DNA of 34,176 bases from Streptomyces sp. GC420 (GTDB lineage: Bacteria; Actinomycetota; Actinomycetes; Streptomycetales; Streptomycetaceae), in the NCBI RefSeq assembly GCF_009916105.1, contig NZ_JAAAXQ010000031.1, positions 1-34,176 on the forward strand. The letters are read 5' to 3'. Positions 7,563 through 15,639 of this stretch are shown piece by piece (position 1 is the stretch's first letter; every line of letters begins with the position of its first letter). The notes under the pieces were generated by a model. It was not told the origin of the DNA. It did no database searches and saw only the letters and a program-made list of their open reading frames with translations. Made by a program: the position numbers and the translations under genes.

Positions 7563-7634
7563 CGCTGTGCCCGGACGACCGGCGGGCCGCCCCCGGCCGG
7601 ACCGGCTCCTTTCAGCCGAACCGGCTCCCCGCGG

Positions 7635-7850
7635 TCAGAACAGCGGCAGCTGGCCCGGGAACGGAGGGACCGCGTAGCCGTCCAGGGACGGCTGCTCGGC
7701 CCCCAGGGGTGCGGGCATGCGGGAGCCTGGGCACGAGACGAGCTCGTTCGAGGTGCGGGCCCCCGGCGGATCGTGCCGGGCGAACCGGGCGGCCACCACG
7801 GCGATCTCGCGCCGGCACACGGGGCAGGTACGGCGAGGGCTCAAGGACAT
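7635..7850 (-). CDS. Small CxxC-motif hypothetical protein downstream of TetR
   Basis: A 71-residue protein (MSLSPRRTCPVCRREIAVVA) with one CPVC pair and one later cysteine in ELVSCPGSRMPAPLG. A zinc-knuckle-like N-terminus is likely, but there are too few ligands for a full ribbon. Its start lies only 4 bases past the stop of the TetR gene, suggesting co-transcription and coupling. No family is recognised. Confidence 0.6.
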   Translation of the reverse strand: MSLSPRRTCPVCRREIAVVAARFARHDPPGARTSNELVSCPGSRMPAPLGAEQPSLDGYAVPPFPGQLPLF

Positions 7851-7854
7851 ACGG

Positions 7855-8571
7855 TCAAGTCTGCCCTCCCCCACTGACAGCGAGCCGGGCGGCCGCACTG
7901 TCCAGCAGCATCTCGAGCGCCGTCGGGTAGGCGCTGTCGTTCATCCGGGCGACGAGCAGCGGGGCGGTCGCCGCGATGTGCGGATGTGTCTCGGCCGGCA
8001 GCCTGGCGTAGGTGGCACCCCACACCTCCTCGTCCGCCCTGCGGGACGCGGCGGGCAGGGCGAGCGAAGCGGCGTCCAGGGCAGCGAAGGCCAGGCTCTG
8101 GTCGATGAACGCGTGATAGATCCGCACGGTCTCGGCGTCGGAGAACCCGGCCTCGCGCAGCACCCCGAGGACGGTTTCGTCGGCGGCGATCTCATGGGCA
8201 CGACCGGTGACCCGGCTGGCGGTGAGCACGGCCGCCTGGGGGTGGGCGAGGTACGCGGCGTGGATGCGCAGCCCCAGCCCGCGCAGGTCCTCGCGCCAGT
8301 CCCCGGTGGCCCCCCAGCCCTCCATGGCCCGGCCGATCAGGGCGTCGCCGATGGCCAGGGTCAGGTCGTCGATACCTCGGAAGTAGCGGTACAGCGTGCT
8401 GGGGTCGGCGCCCAGGGCGGCGCCGAGGCGCCGTACGGACAGGCCGTCGCCGCCGTGCTCGCGCAGCATGCGCAGCGCGGTCTCGACGATCAGGTCCTCC
8501 GAGAGCACCGCGCCCTGTTTGGTGGGCCTGCGCCGCCGTCGTTCGCCCTCCGGTACCACCTGCTTGGCCAT
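7855..8571 (-). CDS. TetR/AcrR family transcriptional regulator
   Basis: About 238 residues starting MAKQVVPEGERRRRRPTKQG. The HTH is clear: DGLSVRRLGAALGADPSTLYRYF, preceded by a helix around LIVETALRMLREHG. The C-terminal part (EMLLDSAAARLAV at the end) is an all-helical ligand domain without known signature residues. It is divergent from the saccharopine-dehydrogenase-like gene at 8728 across a 156-bp gap, so that gene is the likely target. It probably forms an operon with the small CxxC gene. The ATG at 8571 is preferred over a start 24 bases upstream because the extra codons look like leader. Confidence 0.85.
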   Translation of the reverse strand: MAKQVVPEGERRRRRPTKQGAVLSEDLIVETALRMLREHGGDGLSVRRLGAALGADPSTLYRYFRGIDDLTLAIGDALIGRAMEGWGATGDWREDLRGLGLRIHAAYLAHPQAAVLTASRVTGRAHEIAADETVLGVLREAGFSDAETVRIYHAFIDQSLAFAALDAASLALPAASRRADEEVWGATYARLPAETHPHIAATAPLLVARMNDSAYPTALEMLLDSAAARLAVSGGGQT

Positions 8572-8639
8572 GGCCCCCCGTTCCCCCGGCCGCACCGTGC
8601 GTCCGTCTCTCTCCTCGCGTGGAGCTTATGCCAACACCA

Positions 8640-8669
8640 TTGACGTGAAAAGGGGCGGCCGCGTTTCAT
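8640..8669 (+). promoter_or_regulatory. Candidate promoter of the saccharopine-dehydrogenase-like gene
   Basis: TTGACG (8640-8645) and TTTCAT (8664-8669) are separated by 18 bases, 59 bases upstream of the ATG at 8728. The -35 is close to the housekeeping consensus; the -10 is weak. No clear dyad for the divergent TetR was found in the gap. Confidence 0.35.
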
Positions 8670-8727
8670 CGCTCACGCGGGGCCTGTTGCCCCGCTTCCC
8701 AGCCAACCGAGCCGAAAGGGTTCCGTC

Positions 8728-9948
8728 ATGCGTGTTCTGCTCGTGGGAGCGGGCGGTGTGGGCACCGCGATCACCCGTATCGCCGCCCGCCGTCCGTTCC
8801 TCGACCACATGGTCGTCGCCGACTACGACCTGTCCCGTGCCGAGGCGGCCGTGGCCGCCCTGGGAGAGTCGGGGAGCCGGTTCAGTGCCGCCAGGATCGA
8901 CGCCTCCGACGAGGCCGCGGTCACCGCGCTGCTGGCCGGTGAGCGGTGCGACGTACTCCTCAACGCCACCGATCCCCGATTCGTCATGCCGCTGTTCGAG
9001 GCGGCGCTTGCGGCCGGGGCCCACTACATGGACATGGCGATGTCACTGTCCCGTCCGCATCCGGAACGGCCCTACGAGGAGTGCGGGGTCAAGCTGGGCG
9101 ACGCCCAGTTCGAGCGCGCGGGCGACTGGGAGAGCGCGGGCCGGGTGGCTCTGGTCGGCATGGGCGTCGAACCCGGGATGTCCGACGTGTTCGCCCGCCA
9201 CGCCGCCGACGAACTCTTCGACGAGATCGAGGAGATCGGCGTCCGTGACGGCGCGAACCTCACCGTCGACGGCTACGACTTCGCGCCCTCCTTCAGCATC
9301 TGGACCACCATCGAGGAGTGCCTCAACCCGCCCGTCGTCTATGAGGCCGGGCGCGGCTGGTTCACCACCGAGCCCTTCAGCGAGCCGGAGGTCTTCGACT
9401 TCCCCGAGGGGATCGGCCCGGTCGAGTGCGTCAACGTGGAGCACGAGGAGGTGCTCCTGGTGCCCCGGTGGGTGGACGCGAAGCGCGTCACCTTCAAGTA
9501 CGGTCTGGGCGACGCCTTCATCAACAACCTGAAGGTGCTGCACCAGCTCGGTCTGGACCGTACGGAACGGGTGGCGGTGCCCGGTGCAGGCGGCACGGTC
9601 ATGGTCTCGCCGCGCGACGTGGTCGCGGCCTGCCTGCCTGACCCGGCGGGGCTCGGCGAGCGCATGCACGGCAAGACCTGCGCCGGCACCTGGGTGAAGG
9701 GCACCAAGGACGGCCGGCCGCGCGAGGTGTATCTGTACCACGTCGTCGACAACCAGTGGTCGATGCGGGAGTACGGCTCGCAGGCGGTGGTGTGGCAGAC
9801 CGCCGTCAACCCCGTGGTCGCCCTGGAACTGCTCGCCACCGGTGCCTGGTCGGGCACCGGCGTCCTCGGCCCCGAGGCGTTCCCCGCGCGGCCCTTCCTC
9901 GACCTGCTGACCGCGTACGGATCCCCGTGGGGCCTGCGTGAGCAGTGA
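8728..9948 (+). CDS. Saccharopine dehydrogenase family NAD(P)-dependent oxidoreductase
   Basis: A 406-residue protein starting MRVLLVGAGGVGTAITRIAA with a Rossmann dinucleotide-binding loop (GAGGVG, residues 7-12) and an acidic residue after the second strand (VVADYD), favouring NAD. Next come LLNATDPRFVMPLFEAALAA, GMGVEPGMSDVFARHAADEL and a C-terminal catalytic/dimer domain, in the usual order for LYS9-like enzymes. It could act in lysine catabolism or polyamine-related metabolism (carboxynorspermidine synthase is a relative), but no pathway partner adjoins it. Control by the divergent TetR at 7855-8571 is likely. Length and motifs look intact. Confidence 0.85.
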   Translation: MRVLLVGAGGVGTAITRIAARRPFLDHMVVADYDLSRAEAAVAALGESGSRFSAARIDASDEAAVTALLAGERCDVLLNATDPRFVMPLFEAALAAGAHYMDMAMSLSRPHPERPYEECGVKLGDAQFERAGDWESAGRVALVGMGVEPGMSDVFARHAADELFDEIEEIGVRDGANLTVDGYDFAPSFSIWTTIEECLNPPVVYEAGRGWFTTEPFSEPEVFDFPEGIGPVECVNVEHEEVLLVPRWVDAKRVTFKYGLGDAFINNLKVLHQLGLDRTERVAVPGAGGTVMVSPRDVVAACLPDPAGLGERMHGKTCAGTWVKGTKDGRPREVYLYHVVDNQWSMREYGSQAVVWQTAVNPVVALELLATGAWSGTGVLGPEAFPARPFLDLLTAYGSPWGLREQ

Positions 9949-10034
9949 CAACAGGTGTGGGGCGGGCCCAGTGGGTTACCCCGACAGGTAGTCCCCCGAC
10001 CGCTGGACAGGGGGCCTGCCGTTCCGGTGCAGCG

Positions 10035-10080
10035 GCCGTACCACTGCCGTGAGCCGTACCAGCCGTACCACTGCCGTGAG
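10035..10080. repeat. 19-bp direct repeat upstream of the P-type ATPase
   Basis: The 19-mer GCCGTACCACTGCCGTGAG occurs at 10035-10053 and 10062-10080, a 27-bp period. An extra CCGTACCA lies between them, and the last copy ends 12 bases before the ATPase ATG, running into its ribosome site. It may be a slippage duplication or a paired operator in the 5' leader. Confidence 0.7.
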
Positions 10081-10092
10081 GTGAGGACGCCG

Positions 10093-13000
10093 ATGTCGCT
10101 CCTGAGCCTTCTCCGCGCGCCGGCACGTGTCCCGGCGCCGCCCGTGCCGGGACCACTGGTGGACGGCGTACTGACCGGGATGCGCGCCGTCGTCGATCTG
10201 ACCTGGCGGGCGGCCGGCGTGCCCCGCAGGGCCGTGTGGTCCCGGCCCGGCCGCTGCTACATCGCGGTGCACGGAGTCCACGGCGTGCACGCCCCCAGGG
10301 CCGAGCGGATCGCCCGGCGTGTGGAAGAGGCTCTGGAACGGCACCCGGGTGTGACCTGGGCCCGCGTGAACGGGCCGGCGGGACACGTGACGGTGGAACT
10401 GGGCCCCACGCCGGCCCGGCCGCACGAGCTGATCGCGATGATCGAGCGCGCCGAGGCGCTGCTGGAGGAACACGAGGAGGCGGAGGAGGCCGGCGAGTGG
10501 TGCAGGGAACCGCACCACCCCTGCGAGGGGCCGCGGACCCGGCAGTCCGTCTCGGGCCTCGCGGCCGACGCCCTCGGTCTGGGCATCGCCACAGCGGCCA
10601 GGATCGCCCCGTGGGCGCCACTGCCCCACGAGGTGGGAACGGTGGCGTCGGCGCTGCAACGCCACCCCCGGGTGCGGGAAGCCGCCGCGCGGTGGACCAA
10701 GGGCCCCGAGCAGGCGGAGTCGTTGCTGCCGGTGATCGGCGCGCTCGTCCAGGGGGCGGCCACCCACGGCGGGGGCATCGTGCTGGACGTCGTCCAGCGG
10801 CTCGCGCAGTGGCGCGAGGCCACGGCCCACCAGGACGCGTGGGAGCGGGCCGAGCCGGGCCTGGTCCGCGGTCCCGAGCACGCCGCGGCGGGGCCGGTCC
10901 TCGCCGACCGTCCCTGTCCCCCGCCGAAGGACTCCGCCGATCGGTACGGCGACCGCGCACTCGCCGCCGGCGCGCTGGCCGGCGCGGCAACCACCCCGTT
11001 CGCCGGGCCGCGGCGCGGGCTGGCGGTGGCGCTGACCGGCCTGCCCAAGGCTCCCGAGGCCGGGCGCGAGGGCTTCGCGAGCACGCTGGGGCGGGCCCTG
11101 GCGTTGCGGGGCGTGGTCACCATGGACCGGGGCGTCCTGCGGCGCCTGGGCCAGATGGACACCGTGGTGCTCGACGAGTCGGCACTGCGCGGCGAGGGGT
11201 ACGAGCTCGCCGACCTGGGACTGGTGCGCAAGGCCGAGGCCGAACGCTGCGCGGAACGTGCCTTCTCGCTCTTCGATCCGCAGGCCCCAGGGGAGATACG
11301 GAGGGACGGCGAGTGGGTGCTGGGGCCGCTGGAGCGACTGGATCCCAGTACCTCGGACGGGAAAGGCGGAAAGGGCGGAAGAAGCGGCAAGGGCAGCAAG
11401 CGCGGCAAGGACGGCAAGGACGGCAAGAAGGGTCCCGGCGGCAGGAAGGCGGCCGCCCGGCTGCGGCGCCGGGGCGCCGAGCAGGTCCTGGGGCTGACCG
11501 AGCGCGGCCGGCTGCGTGCCGTCGCCTCCGTGACGGCGCAGTCCGCCCGGGGTGCCGAGGCGGTGGTGGCCGCCGCCCGGCGCTCGGGCGTGCGGATCGT
11601 GCTGGCCACCGGGACGCCGGACGAGAACGCCGACGGTGTGGCGGCGGCGCGGGTCCCCGCGTCCGGTGCCGGCCCGGGAGGCGTACGGGTCACCCCCGCC
11701 GCGCAGGAGGCGCTCGCCCGCGCCGGGGGCACCGGCGTGGACACGGGTACCGGCGACACGGCCTCGGGGCACGCCGGTACGGGCTACGCCTCCGCCGCAC
11801 ACACCGGCGCGGCAGCCGGTACGGCGGCGGGGCGGAAAACACCGGGAGGCGGACCCGGTTCCGCGGCTCCGGACGCCGGCCCCGGCGACGGCGGCCCCCG
11901 CCATCGCTTCGCCGACGCCACCGTGCCCGGCGGGGACCGGCTCGTCGCATCCGTGCGGGAACTCCAGGCAGGGGGCGCCGTCGTCCTGCTCGTGTCGGGG
12001 AACCGGCGGGCACTGGTCGCGGCGGACTGCGGTGTCGGGGTTCATCCGGAAGGAAAGCCGCCCGCCTGGGGAGCGCATCTGCTGGTCGGCGCCGACCTCG
12101 CGACGGCCGGCCTCCTCGTGGACGCGGTCGGGGTGGCGGCGCAGGTGGACCGGGAGAGCGTGATGCTCGCCTCCGGCGGCAGCGGGGTGGGCGCCGTCGC
12201 CGCCCTGCAGGCCGCTCCCGCCCGGGCCTCCTCCAGGAGCGCCGCCGCCGGGAACGCCGCCGGCACCGCCGCCTTCTGCCTGGCGGTCTGGCGCGCCAGG
12301 CAGTTGCTGTCGCGGCCGCCCGACGAGACGGAACGGGCCCTGCCCTGGCATCTGATGCCGGTACCCCGTGTCCTGGAGCACCTCGACGCGAGCGAGGAGG
12401 GTCTTTCGGACCAGGACGCGAAGGAACGCAAGGACCGTGCGGATGGCTCGGCGCCGCAGGACGGGCCCAGGGCCACGACGCTGCCCGTGGCCTTCGCCGA
12501 GGAACTGGCAAACCCCCTGACGCCGGTGCTCGCGGCGGGCGCCGCGCTCGCGGCCGCCGTCGGCTCCCGCACCGACGCGGGTCTGGTCGCGGCCGTCACG
12601 GGCGTCTCCGCGCTGGCGGGCGGCGTCCAGCGGGTGCGTACCGACCGGGCGCTGGCGGAACTGTTCGAGCGGTCCGCGATCGGGGCGCGGGTGCGGCGCG
12701 GAGGCCGGGAACGGCTGATCACCGCCGGGGACCTGGTGCCGGGCGACATCGTCCTGCTCCGCCCCGAGGACGTGGTGCCCGCGGACTGCCGGGTGCTGGA
12801 GGCGGAGGGAGTCGAGGTCGACGAGTCCTCGCTCACCGGGGAGTCGCTGCCGGTCTCCAAGAACCCGGCGCCCGTGGTCGCCTCGCAGATCGCCGACCGC
12901 CGCTCCATGCTGTACGAGGGCACGTCCGTGGCAGCGGGCCGTGGCACAGCCGTCGTGGTGGCCACGGGCGCGGCCACCGAGGTCGGTCGGAGTCTGGCGG

Positions 13001-14961
13001 CGGCCGGGCAGGCGGCGCCGACCGCCGGCGTGGAGGCCAGGCTGACCGGACTCACCAGGGCCAGCATGCCGGTCGCGCTGGGCTCGGCCGCCGCGGTCTC
13101 GGCGGCGGGCCTGCTCCACGGCAGGTCGCCGGTACGCACCCTGTCCTCGGCCGTGAACCTCGCCGTGGCATCGGTACCGGAGGGCCTGCCGTTCCTGGTC
13201 GGCGCCGCGCAGATGGCGGCAGCCCGCAGGCTCGCCGACCGCGGGGCGCTGGTCCGCAATCCACGCACGATCGAGGCGCTGGGCCGCGCCGACGTGCTGT
13301 GCTTCGACAAGACGGGCACCCTCACCGAGGGCACACTGCGACTCGCCGCCGTCAGCGACGGGGACAGCGAACTGCCCGTCGACCGGCTGGACGACCGGTA
13401 CCGGACGGTGCTGGCCGCGGCGCTGCGGGCGACCCCGCCGGCCCGGGAGTCGGAGCCGCTGGCCCATCACACCGACCGGGCGGTGGCCGCCGGCGCCCGG
13501 CGCGCGCACGTCGCGGTACGCCACGGCGCCTCGCGCTGGCGGCGCACCGACGCGCTGCCGTTCGAGCCCTTGCGGGCCTACCACGCCACGGCCGGGCAGA
13601 CCTCGCACGGCATGCTGCTCAGCGTCAAGGGTGCGCCGGAAAACGTGCTGGAACGCTGCACGGGCCGTCGCGCCGACGGCTCGACCACCCCTCTCGACGC
13701 GGCCGCCCGCCAGGAACTCACGGACAAGGCACAAGAGTTGGCCGGCGCGGGACGCCGGGTGCTCGCGGTGGCCGAGCGTACGGCGGCCGAGGGCGAGGAG
13801 CTGACCGACGAGTCGGTGCGCGACCTGGTGCTGCTGGGCTTCCTCGCGCTGTCGGACCCGGTGCGGGCCGGGGCGGCGCCCGCCGCGGCGCGGCTGCTGA
13901 AGGCCGGGGTGCAGATCGTGATGCTCACGGGCGACCACCCGGCGACGGCCGACGCGATCGCCACCACCGTCCACCGGGACGCGGACCAGAAGGTCTGCAC
14001 CGGCGCCGAGCTGGACGAACTGGACGACGACCGGCTCGACGCGCTGCTGCCCACCGTGGATGTGATCGCCCGGTGCAGCCCGCACCACAAGGTGCGGATC
14101 GTCCAGGCGTACCAGCGGCTCGGCCGGGTCGTGGCGATGACCGGGGACGGCGCGAACGACGCGCCGGCGATCAGGCTCGCGGACGTCGGGATCGCGCTCG
14201 GAAGACGCGGCACACCGGCGGCGACCGCCGCCGCGGACCTGGTGGTGAGCGACGACCGGCTGGAGACCATCATCTCGGCCCTGATGGAGGGCCGCGCCAT
14301 GTGGGTCTCGGTGCGTTCCGCGCTGGCCATCCTGATCGGCGGGAACTTCGGCGAGATCACCTTCAACGTGCTGGCCGCCATTCTGACCGGGGGCACTCCG
14401 CTGGGCGCGCGCCAGCTGATGCTGGTGAACCTCCTGACGGACCTCGCCCCCGCGCTGGCGATCGCCGTACGGGAACCGACCGCGAACGGCGGGGAACGGC
14501 TGCTGCGGGAGGGGCCGGACCGTTCGCTCGGGGAGGCGCTGCGCCGCGAGATGCTGCTGCGCGGCGCCACCACCGCGCTCGGCGCGGGCCTGGCCTGGGG
14601 CGCCGCCCGGTTCACCGGGCGGGCACGGCGGGCGGGGACGGTCGCGCTGGTCGCCCTCGTGGGCACGCAGCTCGCGCAGACGCTGTTCACCGGTGTCCGC
14701 GACCGCAAGGTGCTGCTGACCTCCCTGGGTTCGGCGGCGGCGCTGGCGATGGTGGTCCAGACGCCGGGTCTGAGCGGCTTCTTCGGCTGCACGCCGCTCG
14801 GGCCCGTGGGCTGGGGCATCGCGGTGGGCGCGATCGCCTCGGCGATGGCGCTCGGCGCCGCGCTGAACCCGGTGGCGCGCCGGCTGCTTCCCCGGGAGGG
14901 GCTGCCGGGGACGGAGTCCGGGGACGCGGAGCTCTCCCGCGCGGACGTCCCGTCGGACTGA
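10093..14961 (+). CDS. Very large P-type cation-translocating ATPase (CtpH/CtpI-like)
   Basis: About 1622 residues, close in size to the giant mycobacterial CtpH/CtpI pumps. The C-terminal half is a complete P-type ATPase. It has a first membrane pair around residues 800-850, the TGES dephosphorylation loop (near 915), M4 with PEGLP, the phosphorylation site CFDKTGTLTEG (Asp about 1072), KGAPE in the N domain, MLTGDHPAT, and the GDGANDAPA hinge followed by M5-M10. PEGLP rather than CPC argues against a P1B heavy-metal pump and for a P2-like cation pump; the ion is unknown. The N-terminal half looks like a decayed second ATPase copy: MDTVVLDESALR stands where DKTGT would be. It carries a Lys/Gly-rich low-complexity insert (residues about 421-455). 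The start has a GAGG ribosome site. Confidence 0.88.
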   Translation: MSLLSLLRAPARVPAPPVPGPLVDGVLTGMRAVVDLTWRAAGVPRRAVWSRPGRCYIAVHGVHGVHAPRAERIARRVEEALERHPGVTWARVNGPAGHVTVELGPTPARPHELIAMIERAEALLEEHEEAEEAGEWCREPHHPCEGPRTRQSVSGLAADALGLGIATAARIAPWAPLPHEVGTVASALQRHPRVREAAARWTKGPEQAESLLPVIGALVQGAATHGGGIVLDVVQRLAQWREATAHQDAWERAEPGLVRGPEHAAAGPVLADRPCPPPKDSADRYGDRALAAGALAGAATTPFAGPRRGLAVALTGLPKAPEAGREGFASTLGRALALRGVVTMDRGVLRRLGQMDTVVLDESALRGEGYELADLGLVRKAEAERCAERAFSLFDPQAPGEIRRDGEWVLGPLERLDPSTSDGKGGKGGRSGKGSKRGKDGKDGKKGPGGRKAAARLRRRGAEQVLGLTERGRLRAVASVTAQSARGAEAVVAAARRSGVRIVLATGTPDENADGVAAARVPASGAGPGGVRVTPAAQEALARAGGTGVDTGTGDTASGHAGTGYASAAHTGAAAGTAAGRKTPGGGPGSAAPDAGPGDGGPRHRFADATVPGGDRLVASVRELQAGGAVVLLVSGNRRALVAADCGVGVHPEGKPPAWGAHLLVGADLATAGLLVDAVGVAAQVDRESVMLASGGSGVGAVAALQAAPARASSRSAAAGNAAGTAAFCLAVWRARQLLSRPPDETERALPWHLMPVPRVLEHLDASEEGLSDQDAKERKDRADGSAPQDGPRATTLPVAFAEELANPLTPVLAAGAALAAAVGSRTDAGLVAAVTGVSALAGGVQRVRTDRALAELFERSAIGARVRRGGRERLITAGDLVPGDIVLLRPEDVVPADCRVLEAEGVEVDESSLTGESLPVSKNPAPVVASQIADRRSMLYEGTSVAAGRGTAVVVATGAATEVGRSLAAAGQAAPTAGVEARLTGLTRASMPVALGSAAAVSAAGLLHGRSPVRTLSSAVNLAVASVPEGLPFLVGAAQMAAARRLADRGALVRNPRTIEALGRADVLCFDKTGTLTEGTLRLAAVSDGDSELPVDRLDDRYRTVLAAALRATPPARESEPLAHHTDRAVAAGARRAHVAVRHGASRWRRTDALPFEPLRAYHATAGQTSHGMLLSVKGAPENVLERCTGRRADGSTTPLDAAARQELTDKAQELAGAGRRVLAVAERTAAEGEELTDESVRDLVLLGFLALSDPVRAGAAPAAARLLKAGVQIVMLTGDHPATADAIATTVHRDADQKVCTGAELDELDDDRLDALLPTVDVIARCSPHHKVRIVQAYQRLGRVVAMTGDGANDAPAIRLADVGIALGRRGTPAATAAADLVVSDDRLETIISALMEGRAMWVSVRSALAILIGGNFGEITFNVLAAILTGGTPLGARQLMLVNLLTDLAPALAIAVREPTANGGERLLREGPDRSLGEALRREMLLRGATTALGAGLAWGAARFTGRARRAGTVALVALVGTQLAQTLFTGVRDRKVLLTSLGSAAALAMVVQTPGLSGFFGCTPLGPVGWGIAVGAIASAMALGAALNPVARRLLPREGLPGTESGDAELSRADVPSD

Positions 14962-14998
14962 GCCGGTGCCGGTGCGGCCCGCTCCCCGACGGGACGTC
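14944..14998 (+). terminator. Stem-loop overlapping the ATPase stop codon
   Basis: GACGTCCCGTCGG (14944-14956, inside the last codons) pairs perfectly over 13 bases with CCGACGGGACGTC (14986-14998). The stop codon falls in the 29-base loop. No T tract follows. Confidence 0.6.
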
Positions 14999-15184
14999 AA
15001 CCTCCCGTTCCGCGAGTGTTGTTGGGGGTCCGACACGAGGGCCCGGACGGGCGTGCGGTTTGGCCGCCGGACGACGGAGGCCCGGGGCCGGACGTCCGCT
15101 CCGGTCCGGTCCTGGTGCCCGCGAAGGCGGGGACGCACGGACCTGTACGACCCGCAGGGACCCGCACGGACTCGGAGGGCTCTG

Positions 15185-15515
15185 AGGGCCCTGAGGGACT
15201 GGCACGGCTCGGAGGCAACGGCGACGGACTGGTGGGGACGGGCGGCGTGCGCCGGGGTGGATCCGGAGGTGTTCTTCCCGGTCGCCGCCGGGGCCCGGCG
15301 CTGCGCGAGCAGCAGGACCGGGCCAGGGCGGTGTGCCGGCGCTGCGCGAGCAGCAGGACCGGGCCAGGGCGGTGTGCCGGCGCTGCGTGGTGATCCGGAA
15401 GTGCCTCGACCGGGCCCTGCGGGCGGCACCGGCCGCGGGCGTGTGGGGCGGCACCGGGGAGGAGGAACGGCGGTCGGCGGCACGCCGGATCCGCGGCGCG
15501 GAGCCTGGGCCACGC
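15185..15515 (+). pseudogene. Disrupted WhiB-like Fe-S transcription factor
   Basis: Three frames together encode a WhiB-like protein. The first is DWWGRAACAGVDPEVFFPVA, with the first cluster cysteine. The second is PALREQQDRARAVCRRC, with the CxxC pair. The third is VVIRKCLDRAL, then the GVWGG turn, then a basic tail (RRSAARRIRG). All four Fe-S cysteines and the G(V/I)WGG motif can be found, but not in one frame. A 41-bp tandem duplication (15295-15376) plus at least one further single-base shift break the gene. No convincing start codon or ribosome site is visible before DWWG. WhiB-like proteins are [4Fe-4S] sigma-factor partners in actinobacteria; which Wbl this was cannot be told. The limits are approximate. 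Confidence 0.75.
15295..15380. repeat. 41-bp tandem duplication inside the WhiB-like gene
   Basis: The 41-bp unit beginning CCGGCGCTGCGCGAGCAGCA is present at 15295-15335 and 15336-15376, and a third copy starts (CCGG and following bases) at 15377. The copies are identical by eye. Because 41 is not a multiple of three, the duplication shifts the frame. Confidence 0.9.
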
Positions 15516-15639
15516 AGCGGGCGGCTGCCGCTGAGCCTCACGGTCCGTGCACACTCCTTGCCGTGCACCGGCGGGGCGGCGACGATGTGGGCGGGTGTGT
15601 GCACGTGGAGGGCCGCCGTGCCTTCCGAGGAGGTTCCCG

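Noticed and set aside
8572-8727. TetR operator in the TetR/saccharopine-dehydrogenase gap
   Set aside because: Only a weak CAA-CACCA-TTG symmetry was found, too short to call.
10236-15185. A long overlapping plus-strand frame within the ATPase gene
   Set aside because: Arg/Gly-rich out-of-frame translation of the same gene, with no ribosome site or motifs.
9976-15513. A 1845-codon open frame on the minus strand opposite the P-type ATPase
   Set aside because: It is an antisense shadow created by high GC; its translation is Arg/Gly/Pro/His-rich and matches no family, while the plus strand has all ATPase motifs.
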